Of a stretch of DNA of 64,000 nucleotides, positions 12,999-23,453 are shown piece after piece. The position numbers and the translations under genes were made by a program. This stretch comes from Leptodactylus fallax (lineage: Eukaryota > Chordata > Amphibia > Anura > Leptodactylidae), in the NCBI GenBank assembly GCA_947044405.1, contig CAMRHE010000054.1, forward strand, positions 992,001 through 1,056,000, given 5' to 3'. Below the pieces are notes generated by a model that saw only the letters and a list, made by a program, of their open reading frames with translations, was not told the origin of the DNA and did not search any database. Each line of letters opens with the position of its first letter. Positions within the stretch are counted from its first letter, which is position 1.

Positions 12999-15267
12999 TT
13001 CTTGCTGTTTATGAATGACTAGGAGATAGATCACATGTCTGCAGGTTGCTAGAGCTAAGGAATGCATAGGACAGATGCTGTATTGTCATAACTCACTAAG
13101 GAGGATATTGAACTACACTGTAAAGGTGAATCTTAATGTAAGTGTTGCACCATATAGTTTTCCATTTATAACTGGAGATACACATTAAGTAATCTGCATT
13201 GTCATTTATCAACTATCTGACACCTATTATGGCCAATCATAGGTATTTACCATATTAGTCATACTTGTGAATGGCAAATCTGCCTAGTTAGGCATTGCTA
13301 CAACAACTGCCAATAGGTTAGCTATGTTACCTTGATTTGAACAAGGGATTGTTTAATACTGTCCAAGGTTTTACTTTTAACAATTAAAATAAACTCCACA
13401 GGCATTAAACATGTATCTCTAACTCTATTTATAAAAATTAATTTCTGATGTCTGTTGTCTGTCTGTCTGTCTGTTGTTTTTTTTTTTCTTTATGCGTGGC
13501 GAAATGACTTGACCAATCTACACCAAATTGAACACATAAATAATCAGGCATTTCTGGAGGTTTTAGACCAGGTTTCCACTCTCTAGGCCTTTCTTTGATA
13601 TATTTACCAGATCAAATATATATAGTACTATTGGCTTTCTCATCAATGATTTGCCTCCATATCATGTAACAATAATTCCCAACAATGGTGCCCTGGCACC
13701 TAGGGGTGCCTTGGAAACCTACGAGGGTGCTGCAACATTCTGGTTGGGAAGATGACATGCGAATAGAAGCTTGCAGGTACTCCATTCTTAAAAGCCTCAC
13801 TGACAGCATTATCAGAGGATTGCAGAACTCACAAGTATTCTGTGTTATCAGCCATTATCACAGGGCTGCATCCACGTAACCCTTGCTATGGGCAACAGCC
13901 TCATTTTACTTTCCCCCCATTACAGCTAATGCGTTTTCAGCACATATTAGTATATATGTACATATAAGTACATATTAGTACATGTAAGTTATAAGATGGC
14001 TGGCAGGTGATCTTCCTTACTTCGGTGTGATCCTTTGCCCACAAATGTTATACCAGGGCAAGGCCAGGTACTTTCTCTAGTACAAAATAAAAAAACTCAC
14101 CTGGAAAATGCACTAGCTAAAGATATTTCATTACAACTTGATAAAAGAAGCATATTTGGCTGGGTTCACATATATTCAGCTATTGGGCATACTATAGTTT
14201 TGCTCCAGTGTGCTACAGAAATGCTAAAGTAAAGCTGATGCCATTGTTTTCTTTGCTGTCCATAGCATCTGGCACATTAGCTATGACCCAGGATTTCCAG
14301 TTCCTGTCCAGCTACAGTATATTTAGATATGTACAAAAGGCAGGTGTAAACAATACACAAAAATGTTATCAGATGTGTCCAGCTCAGGCATAAAACAACT
14401 AGCCAGACACAACTGATATATTGTATGGAAACCCAGCCTTGGAGGTATCTTTTTAAAGACAAAGAGTAATATAAAATATTTTTTGGGATGTTCCACATCA
14501 ATGTTTCCCCATTTATAAAATGAAATGCAAATTTGTACAGTACTAATATAATTTCTTAATAGGATCACTAACTTATAAAAGGCTTGAAAAAGATGATATA
14601 TGTTGCGCAGAATATGTGTTGAATAGTTATCTTCCCCCCTTTAATTATGCTTACAGTAAAGGTGTATTTTACAGTTGATTTAGAAAGATTGTGGCAATGT
14701 TTGATTTTAATCAGATTTAAGTGTCACATCCTAATTTGAGCAATTGACACACAATTACAATAACAATGTTGTTTTCTTTCAGTATGTGTAAGGTTTGATT
14801 TGACTTCAATAGATAATTATGTGCGCACTGATGGTAAAGAGTATTTGCTAAACCTGTTTTCATTGAACACTTCAAACACTGAATCAACATTTAACTGCAG
14901 CAATAAGGTGTAAAGCAATTATGTTGTCATAAGTTGCTGCTACAAACTGTATCTCAACTGTGGAGGCTTAAGAGAAAAAAAACTGATTGCTAATCACAAT
15001 AATTGTGAGTGGAATTTGCCATCATAGTGTATTCAAATGAAGTCATAGGGGGTTAATTATAAATACCAATGTACCAACATTTTATTGGCATAGTTGCACT
15101 GGGCTTGTATTTTATATAGTTTACAGTTTTGTTTAAATGGAAAAAAAATATTTTTTGCAAAATACACTTAGAATGGATACAGTCTTTACAGTGTTTGAAA
15201 GCATAGCCTACCAAGCTATTTACAGTCTCTTGTAAAATGTATTCACTGTGAAAATTCTACCTGTTAG
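12999..15267. other. mostly unique intron DNA
   Basis: Contains a short (GTCT)n tract at about 13455-13475, a T-run, and at 13150-13188 a diverged right arm of the TTAA element family seen at 31294-31658 (TTATAACTGGAGATACACATTAA). No gene recognised. Confidence 0.4.
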
Positions 15268-15575
15268 GGTATATTCATACAGAGTTTTGTGAGGCATTTG
15301 TTGTCTCCAAATTTGCCTCCCAATCAATTTAATGGGAGGCAGTGGCAGATTTTTCTGATAGCTGATTTTACAGATAGCAGAAAAAAAATGTCTTGTTCTA
15401 TTTTCAAGTTGATTGTACCCTGAAACTCAAATTAAAATGAATATGAAGGTAAATCAATTTTTTTTTTCAGTTTTTACAAAAAACTTTAAAACTGCTTGAG
15501 TTTTAACAGGCTCCTATGTGCTTGGCAAAAAATGTTTTAAAAACAGAATTTTTTTTTTTGCCTCACAAAAACTCA
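15268..15575. mobile_element. Harbinger-like MITE, diverged
   Basis: The left end is TTAGGGTATATTCATACAG followed by AGTTTTGTGAGGC. The right arm carries the inverse, GCCTCACAAAAACTC, at about 15560-15574. The outer right end is eroded. Non-coding. Confidence 0.5.
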
Positions 15576-16471
15576 TTGTTAACATCCCATCCCATCTTAT
15601 TTGATCATGCATTGTTCATGATACAATATGTAATCAAGCCAAAACATTTAACAGAAACAACCATTATCAAAGTAACTAATAATTGCCAAATGTAAAGGCT
15701 AGCACAAATCTTCAACCTAAACTTAACCTTTTCTGTGTGTACCACTATGATCTTGGCTAAGTTTTTTGTCACTATCTATGTGTAGATGACACACTAATCT
15801 TTCTGCAAACTCATCTCCCTGACCAGGGTCGGACTGGCCCACCGGGAAACCGGTGAATCCCCCGATGGGCCCCAAGCCCCGACTATTAGTACTCATTTTG
15901 CCAATGCAAAGGTCAAGGGTCTGATCGGGACGGTCAGGGGCCCGACTGGCTCCTGACCATCCCAATCGGGCCCCCGACCAATGGACAGTGGCATAACGAT
16001 CGTGGCCAGAGGAGTACGGGGCCGCGGCCAGCTGGAAATGGCCGGGGCCCCGGACTATCATGATAGTGGTCGGGGAAGGCCTGGTTCCCCGACCGCTATA
16101 CCTATTGTTAATGGAAAGGGGCCCTTTCCATTAGATGCCAGCCCAGGGGAAGTGACAAAAAAAAAAACTACTCACCTGGCTGTCCTGGATTCAGCATCGT
16201 CTCCGGCACTTTTCCGGCCTCACTGCAGGGGCCTGTGATTAGGCCCCAGCGGTGACATGGAGCGCGCTAGCGTAATGACGTCATCGCGTCCCACGTGACC
16301 GCTGAAGTGCAATCACAGGCCCCAGCGGTGATGTCTGGGACACAGGATGTGGAGACCAGGGGACCAAGGAAGATGGTAAAGACAGCAGGACGGAGCGAGG
16401 ATACCCTGGAGAGGTAAGACAAGGTGAGTATAAGTGTTTGTTATTTTTAAACACTTCTCCTGGACCTGTAC

Positions 16472-16514
16472 TTATTATATTCTGGGGTCTGAGGAGACCC
16501 CAGAGTATAATAAT
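16472..16514. repeat. hairpin core TTATACTCTGGGGTCT
   Basis: Inverted arms of about 19 bp (left TTATTATATTCTGGGGTCT) around a 4-base loop. The same core occurs at 12629-12673 and, less well kept, at about 39006-39050, 39629-39660 and 58108-58152. It lies about 40 bp before the minisatellite array. Confidence 0.75.
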
Positions 16515-16554
16515 AGCACCGGCTCTGGGGGTGGGTGGGGGGGCCACTGTGGAG

Positions 16555-17970
16555 CACCTAATAGTGTGTGTGGGTCACTTTGGGCATATAATACAGTGTG
16601 GGAGCCACTGTGGGCATATAATACAGTGTGAGGGCCACTCAAAGCATATAATACTGTGGGGGATCCACTGTGGGCATATAATACTGTGTGGGGCCACTGA
16701 GGGCATATAATATTGTGTGGGGGCCACTGAGGGCATATAATACTGTGTGGGGGCTACTGAGGGCATATAATACTGTGTGGGAGCCACTGCGGAGCATATA
16801 ATGCTGTGTTGGGGCCACTGCGGAGCATATAATGCTGTGTTGGGGCCACTGCAGAGCATATAATACTGTGTGGGGGCCACTGAGGACATATAATACTGTG
16901 TGGGGGCCACTGAGGGCATATAATACTGTTTGGGAGCCACTGCGGAGCATATAATGCTGTGTTGGGGCCCCTGCGGAGCATATAATGCTGTGTTGGGGCC
17001 ACTGCGGAGCATATAATGCTGTGTTGGGGCCACTGCGAAGCATATAATACTGTGTGGGGGCCACTCAGGGCATATAATACTGTGTGGGAGCCACTGTGGG
17101 CATATAATACTGTGTGGGGGCCACTGTGGGCATATAATACAGTGTGGGGGCCACTGTGGGCATATAATACAGTGTGGGGGCCACTGAGGACATATAATAC
17201 TGTGTGGGGCCACTGAGGGCATATAATACTGTGTGGGAGCCACTGCGGAGCATATAATGCTGTGTTGGGGCCACTGAGGGCATATAATACTGTGTGGGGG
17301 CCACTGAAGGCATATAATACTGTGTGGGAGCCACTGCGGAGCATATAATGCTGTGTTGGGGCCACTGAGGGCATATAATGCTGTGTTGGGGCCACTGCGG
17401 AGCATATAATGCTGTGTTGGGGCCACTGAGGGCATATAATGCTGTGTTTGGGCCACTGCGGAGCATATAATGCTGTGTTGGGGCCACTGCGGAGCATATA
17501 ATGCTGTATGGGGGCCACTGCGGAGCATATAATGCTGTGTGGGGGCCACTGTGAGCATATAATGCTGTGTTGGGGCCACTGCGGAGCATATAATGCTGTG
17601 TTGGGGCCACTGCGGAGCATATAATGCTGTGTTGGGGCAACTGCGGAGCATATAATGCTGTGTTGGGGCCACTGCGGAGCTTATAATGCTGTGTTGGGGC
17701 CACTGCGGAGCATATAATACTGTGTTGGGGCCACTACGGAGCATATAATGCTGTGTTGGGGCCACTGCGGAGCATATAATGCTGTGTTGGGGCCACTGCG
17801 GAGCATATAATGCTGTGTTGGGGACACTGCGGAACATATAATGCTGTGTTGGGGCCACTGCGGAGCATATAATGCTGTGTTGGGGCCACTGCGGAGCATA
17901 TAATGCTGTGTTGGGGACACTGCGGAACATATAATACTGTGTTGGGGACACTGCGGAGCATATTATACTG
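16555..17970. repeat. 31-bp minisatellite, about 46 units
   Basis: Each unit contains GGGGCCACTG followed by GCATATAATGCTGTGTT or a variant. I counted 46 occurrences of the CATATAAT-type core at 31-base spacing. Units near the left mostly read GGGCATATAATACTGTGTGG; those on the right read GGAGCATATAATGCTGTGTTG and are almost identical to each other, with an alternating mixture between. All three minus-strand frames are free of stops, giving long meaningless open frames. Related shorter arrays lie at 33925-34200, 39290-39530 and 57710-57835. Confidence 0.95.
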
Positions 17971-18658
17971 TCCAAGTATTGTTTACATGCTGGGTGCTGC
18001 GCTGCTCATTCACCATGTTCTTGATAACTGCGGTTATGGGTACTAAAGCTGTATCTCTTTCAAGTATCTGAGATATCGCTGCAGCACCCATAACCGTCAC
18101 TATCAAGAATTTACTCTAGGGAGGGGGTAGGGGGATCCTGATGGGCAGCCAATGGAACCAATCCAGTTGCAGCTTGTTGCTGCAAGCGTCACTGACGTAC
18201 TGATGCTGTGCGCGGCAGCGGGTTTCTGTATAGGAGCCCAGACCAGCAGTGTGAAAGGTAAGTACAACTTAACCACGCAAACAAAAAAACAACTTTTCCC
18301 CCTATTTTGCCCCCAAATCTTTCAACTTCACTGACAATTCTGATAACTACAACCCCTAACAACTCCAGATGCTCTGGGTCTGTTGAGAGTTGTAATTCCC
18401 CCCCTCCCACCCCAGCTAATTTCTCACTGTATTGTTATGCTGGTGCCTGCTCTAGGGCTCCAGCATAACAATACCTAAGTCGCAGAAACTCCATTACTGC
18501 TATAGGGGAGACCAGTGAAGGGGCCACTGTATGGGCATATAAACATCAATATTCCTCCCTGTACAGTGGCCCCTTCACTGGTCCCCTATACTGTATGGGG
18601 ACCATTGATGGGGTCATTGGAGGGGCAGTGATGGAGGCCAACAGCCTGGAGGGGGACA
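17971..18658. other. interior of the hAT-like element
   Basis: An inverted pair (AGAACATGGT... region near 18010-18110, with ATAACCGTCACTATC mirrored by GATAACTGCGGTTATGG) and degenerate minisatellite-like segments at 18520-18610 with inverted GGCCACTGTA blocks. No gene was recognised. Confidence 0.4.
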
Positions 18659-18662
18659 TTAA

Positions 18663-19066
18663 AGGGGTTGTGCAGAATAACATTTTTTTTTTAATTACAC
18701 TGGGGCAGGTAAAAAAAAACAACAAACTTTCTCTCTTGTCCCTAGTGTCTCCCAGCGCGGTTCGGCCAGCAGTTCTGTTTTCTTCCAGCGCAAGTTCCCC
18801 CTGCACATGACTACCTGTGACGTCACATGACCCCTGAAGCCATTCAGCGGCCTAAAGGAAGGGACCTGGGACGTCACAGCCAGTGAGGACTTCCGGCAAA
18901 AGAAGATAGCGGAGCAGCAGGACCGGACCGTGCTGGGACCTGCTGACACCGGAGCAACGGGGACAGGTGAGTATGTTTAGTATGTTTTTGGGTTTTTTTT
19001 GGGGGGGGGGATTAACTTCTCCCGGACTAATTATAAAAAAGACAAAAATCATACTGGACAACCTCT
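18663..19066. mobile_element. TTAA-flanked MITE nested in the hAT-like element
   Basis: TTAA at 18659-18662 and 19067-19070 flank ends AGGGGTTGTGCAG and CTGGACAACCTCT. The element is non-coding and about 404 bp. Confidence 0.75.
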
Positions 19067-19098
19067 TTAAAGTGTGGCTCATTAGGGGGGTATATTAA

Positions 19099-19508
19099 AG
19101 GGGTTGTCCAGGCATAATTTGTTATGGTTTATCCTCAGGATAGGCCATAGATATCTTATCTGTACGGGGCTGACCCCGGACTGATCAGCTGTACGGAGCC
19201 ACTTCTGGCGCCCGTCCTGTACACAATACGGGGCCAGAAGCAGAAAGCTCTGTCCACTGTGTATTAGCCGGGCACCTTCACTGCATCTCAGCACTTATTG
19301 AAGTCAGTAGGAACTGAGCTGCAGTGAAGGCGCCGGGAAACTAAACAGCGGATGGATCTTTCTGCTTCCGGCCCTGTGTTGTGTACAGAACGGGTGCCGG
19401 AAGTGGCTCCGAACAGCTGATAGGGCCGTGTGTCAGCCCCATACTGATCAGGTATTTATGGCCTATCCTGACCATAGGCCATAAAAAAGGTAACTCTGGA
19501 CAAACCCT
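19099..19508. mobile_element. TTAA-flanked MITE nested in the hAT-like element
   Basis: TTAA at 19095-19098 and 19509-19512 flank AGGGGTTGTCCAGG on the left and CTCTGGACAAACCCT on the right. The arms contain inverted GGATAGGCCAT and GCCGGAAGTGGCTCC-type blocks, so the unit is a fold-back. It lies 29 bp from the previous TTAA element. Confidence 0.8.
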
Positions 19509-19690
19509 TTAATATGCCCCACACCGTTTAATGTCCCCTCCACAGGATGTTATCCCCCATCACTGCTTCCACACAATATAATGGCTCCATCACTGTTCCC
19601 CATACAGTATGGGGGACCAGTGAAGAGGCCACCGTATGGGGGGACCAGTGAAGTGGCCATAAAAAAAATTTGGCCCAGACAACCCCTTAA

Positions 19691-20040
19691 AAGAGGTTGT
19701 CCATAAACTAGAGCGACCACTGTGGCGGCCGCCAGGGGAGGTGTAAAAATAAAAAAAAATGTTTCAAAAAAAGCATACTCGCCTGTCCCCAGCACCCCAT
19801 TGTCCCCTGCCTCTATCTGTTCAGTCTCATGGTGGCCCCTCATTTCTGGAAATCCTGTACCTAATTGGTCTTAGCGGTCACATGAGGTGCAGGACTCCCA
19901 GCAAGGAGTCGCCAGCACGAGACTGAAAGGACACTGGCAGCGGACAACGGAACGCCAGGGACAGGTGAGTATGATTTTAATTTTTTTATTTTACACCTCC
20001 CGCAAGGGACATGGGTTGCGCCAATTCCTGGACAACCTCT
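19691..20040. mobile_element. TTAA-type MITE, right end diverged
   Basis: The left TTAA at 19687-19690 is followed by AAGAGGTTGTCC. The right arm ends CTGGACAACCTCTTCAA, where TTAA appears mutated. Inner arms carry AGGTGTAAAA and its inverse. Confidence 0.6.
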
Positions 20041-20121
20041 TCAAAGGATTTATACATATTTCTAATATTGATGGCCTGTCCTTAGGATACAACAGCCAGG
20101 AACTCTGTAGATCAGCTTTTA

Positions 20122-20150
20122 ATATAATAATAATAATAATAATAGTCCTT
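20122..20150. repeat. (ATA)n LINE tail
   Basis: A short trinucleotide run at the 3' end of LINE copy A, mirrored by (ATT)n at the end of copy B. Short tandem tails rather than poly(A) are usual for CR1/L2/Rex1-type LINEs. Confidence 0.7.
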
Positions 20151-20285
20151 TAATAGTCCCACAATGGGGAAATTCAGTGTGTTACAGCAGCAAAGATAAG
20201 CAGATACAAATACAATACAACATGTACAGGAATGTTCCAAGGTAAGAGGCATTACTTTGATAGCCGACAGACAGATAGGAAGTAG

Positions 20286-20300
20286 GGGGGGGGGGGGGGA
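20286..20300. repeat. G-run near the 3' end of LINE copy A
   Basis: About 15 consecutive G residues. Copy B carries the corresponding C-run on the opposite strand at about 61210, so the tract belongs to the LINE. Confidence 0.7.
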
Positions 20301-20366
20301 TTTAACAGGCAGAGAGATATTTCAGTTCTCTGTGTGTAATGATCTCCGCTTAGGTCGGTGTTGGTT

Positions 20367-23050
20367 TTACAGCCTAACCGCGGTGGGGAGGAAAGACTTC
20401 CGATAGCGCTCCTTCTCACACCTAGGGTGGAGCAGTCGGTCACTGACAGTACTGCTCAGCGCGATCACAGTCTCATGCATGGGATGGGACTTCTTCTTCT
20501 GCATGGAGCTCACCACGGACAGTATCCTTTTGTCACCCACCACCTGCACTGGGTCCAGTGGGCTCCCCAGGACAGAGCTGGCCCTTCTAATCAGCTTGTC
20601 AAGTTTATTTCTGTCCCTGGTTGATATACTGCTCCCCCAGCAGGCCACTCCAAAGAAGATGGCTGATGCCACTACCGAGTTGAAGAAAGTTCTAAGAAGT
20701 GCCCCCCGGATTCCAAAGGCTCTCAGCTTCCTAAGCAGGTAGAGCCTGCTGTGGCCCTTCCTGTACAGGGCCTCCATATGATCTGCCCGTTCCAGCTTAT
20801 TATTAAGGAGCAAACCCAGGTGTGTTCACAATCTCGATGCCCGTCCCCAGGATGTCCACTGGTTTAGGAGGGCTTCTGCCTTTACGGAAGTCCACCACCA
20901 TCTCCTTGGTCTTCCCCGCATTAATCTTCAGGTGGTTCCGGTGGCACCAGTCCACAAAATCCTGGTTCAGTTCTCTGTACTCCCTGTCATCATCGTCTGT
21001 GATGAGGCCTACTATTGCAGAGTCGTCAGAATACTTCTGTAGGTAGCAGCCAGATGAGTTGCACCTAAAATCTGCAGGGTACAGTGTGAAGAGGAAAGGG
21101 GCGAGAACCGTACCCTGAGGTGCCCCCGTATTACAGGTCACGGTACCTGACACACAGTCCTGGGCTCTCACGTATTGAGGTCGATTTGTGAGGTAGTCTA
21201 GGATCCAGTTGGAGAGGTGGTGGTCCACTCCAGCAAGGCCCAGCTTGTCCCTCAATAACCTGGGCTGTATGGTGTTAAAAGCACTGGAGAAATCAAAGAA
21301 CATTATTCTCACTGTGTTCCCTGGTTTCTCCAGGTGAGACAGAGCCCTGTGCAGAAGATGGATGATGGCATCATCTACCCCAATGCCCGGCCGATAAGCA
21401 AACTGGAGGGGGTCCATAGCGGGGCTCACTAGAGGGCGGAGATGTGTGAGAACCAATCTCTCTAAGATCTTCATCAGGTGGGATGTCAGTGCTACAGGTC
21501 TGTAGTCATTGAGGTCCATAGAGTGGGGTTTCTTTGGAACTGGTACCACACAAGAAGATTTCCATAATTCAGGGACTATTTCCTGCCTCAGGCTCATATT
21601 ATACATATATGTAATTATACCACACAGCTGGTCCCCGCAAGTCTTAATTAGCCTTGCACTGATGTCATCTGGCCCTGCGGATTTCCTCGCCTTGATCTTT
21701 TTCATCTCCTTCCTCACCTGGGCCCGTGTGAAGGTCAGACTGTGGTCAGATAAATACGGATTTCTGGATTTACTGGTCTGTTGGGAAGTGGCCGCATGGG
21801 GTGAAGTCATTGTGGTGGGGGGAGCTGAAGGACATACTGGGTTGGGAGGAGCTGGTGTGTGATCAAATCTGTTGAAGAATAGGTTTAGTTCATTAAGCCA
21901 ATTAACATCTGCCTCAATCTGGCAGACAGACTGTTTATGACCCGAAATTGACTTAAGCCCCTCCCAGACCCCCCTTATGTCTTTTCTTTCCATTTGCTTT
22001 TCCATTTTTTCTTTATAACTGGCTTTTCCCTGCCTGATTTGATGCCTCAGCTCCTTTTGTACTTCCCTCAACCCCTCCTTATCTCTTGTCCTAAATGCCA
22101 TCTTTTTCTCCTTAAGTAGTGTTTTTATATCAGAGTTAATCCATGATTTGTTATTGGAGAAGCACCTCACCACTTTTGTGGGTACTGTGTTGTCCACAAA
22201 AATTAATGTAATCCGTTATGCAGTGTGTGAGTCCTTCTATATCTTCTCCATAAGAATCCTGCAGAACTTCCCATGCGGTTGTGTCAAAACAATCCCTCAG
22301 AGCCTCATCACTCTCCTCGGACCATATCCTCACTGTGCGGGTGACAGCTGGTTCTCTACGTACAAGTGGCTTGCACACAGGTCGGAGGTGTACTAGGTTG
22401 TGATCCGATCTCCCCAGGGGCGGTAGGGCTGATGAGTTATATGCCTCCCTCGCGTTGGCAAAGAACAAGTCCAGTGTTTTGTTGTCTCTTGTGTGGCAGG
22501 TAACATACTGTGGGAAACTGGGCAGTGTGGATGATGGAGAGGCATGGTTGAAATCACCCGACAGAAGAAAGAGGGCCTGGGGATGTTTTAACTGCAAAAG
22601 GCTCAGCCTGGCTTGTAGGACCTCGCAGGCAGTGTCAGCTTTCGCAGAGGGGGGACATATGCAGCTATTACGATGACATGCGATAGTTCCCTTGGTAGGT
22701 AGAAAGGTCTCATGCTCACAGCTAATAGTTCAATGTCCTCACAGCAAGTTTGCTCCTTAATCACAATGTGCCTAGGATTACACCATCTATTATTCACAAA
22801 CATTGCCAGCCCTCCTCCTTTCCTCTTACGCTCTCCCTTGTCCTGTCTGCCCGAAGGAGTTTAAAACCATCCAAGGAGACCAGAGGGTCAGGAGTAACTT
22901 CAGTGAGCCAAGTCTCTGTAAGTAGCATCATGTTACACACCCGAACAGATGGTATGCAGTCCTGCTGTGTCTCTCAGCTGCAAAAGTTTCTCTCTTGTAT
23001 AGACAAAGGAATTGTCTGCAGACACAAAAGTTCCCATTTCAAGCAGAACA
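20367..23050 (-). pseudogene. Rex1-like endonuclease/reverse transcriptase pseudogene, copy A
   Basis: Motifs in order: ETWLTE, NNRWCNP, AAYVPP, SGDFNHA and SDHNLV (APE endonuclease), then a linker with PTKVVRCFSNNKSW, and RT motifs AGPDDIS, LNDYRPVALTS, FDFSSAFNTI, GAPQGTVLAP and the catalytic YSDDS. The C-terminal domain includes HSRLYLLRKLRAFG and RRASSVLG. Lesions inferred against copy B: a 1-base loss after AAYVPP (about 22650), a 2-base loss at about 22193 before VDNTVPTK, an 8-base loss near 20812, and a stop close to the C-terminus at 20367. The central RT stretch, 20803-22197, is one uninterrupted frame of 464 codons. Confidence 0.88.
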
Positions 23051-23453
23051 AAAAGACAGATAAAAACAAAAAAAGTATCACAAGGGTCCAAGTCTTTGTG
23101 TGTTTCTTCATAGTGCAAAGTCCTTAAGTAGAGAGGTAAAAAATGAGACAAAGAAAGAAAAATAAGAGAGAGAGTCTCAGAGCTGCTGTGACAGGCAGCC
23201 ACTCCAGGACAGTGCAGCTACAGGTAACAATTCTAAGAGCCATGCTGTTCACTTGCCATACAGGGTGTAGCAGTGGGTTTAGGTAGTGCAATGGTGCACA
23301 TGGTATGGTGGGTGAGCAACATGGCTCCCAACATGTTATTACCTTTTGCCGCCCTGTCTCGGTACCGCTGATTTGCAGGGATCCTGATGGCGGGCCCCTA
23401 GAAGCAATTCCACTGGTGGGCCCTAGACATCCCAGTCCGACACTGTCCCTGAC

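Larger units (their letters stand above)
20119..23210 (-). mobile_element. Rex1-like non-LTR retrotransposon, copy A
   Basis: A jockey-group LINE of the CR1/L2/Rex1 type with an APE endonuclease and a reverse transcriptase. On the minus strand it ends with a conserved GAATTTCCCCA(T/C)TG block and a short (ATT)n tail at 20122-20145. The 5' boundary is uncertain; endonuclease-like coding can be followed to about 23050. It is nested inside the hAT-like element. Its closest relative in the window is copy B at 59292-61400, in the opposite orientation. Confidence 0.85.
15824..23445. mobile_element. 7.6-kb hAT-like element with exact 8-bp target duplication
   Basis: The direct repeat TCCCTGAC occurs at 15816-15823 and 23446-23453. 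It immediately flanks inverted ends CAGGGTCGGACTGG (left) and, read inward, CAGTGTCGGACTGG (right), with 13 of 14 matching. Eight-base duplications and CAG-starting termini are hAT hallmarks. No hAT transposase was found inside. The interior holds a hairpin core, a large minisatellite, three TTAA elements and a Rex1-like LINE, so much of the length is later insertion and tandem expansion. The element is probably non-autonomous and was mobilised in trans. Confidence 0.85.

Noticed and set aside
16555..17970. Possible CRISPR array
   Set aside because: Units are directly adjacent with no unique spacers, and the setting is a vertebrate intron.
16575..17975. 466-codon open frame on the minus strand and several overlapping 140-290-codon frames
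   Set aside because: They are the 31-bp minisatellite translated. Because 31 is not a multiple of three and the unit has no stop in any minus-strand frame, long repeats of a 31-residue pattern appear without coding meaning.
20358..22676. Plus-strand open frames of 70-117 codons
   Set aside because: Antisense shadows of the Rex1-like reverse transcriptase on the minus strand.
15824..23445. Encoded hAT transposase inside the large element
   Set aside because: No BED zinc-finger or hATC-like motif was found; the only long coding is the nested LINE and the minisatellite artefacts.
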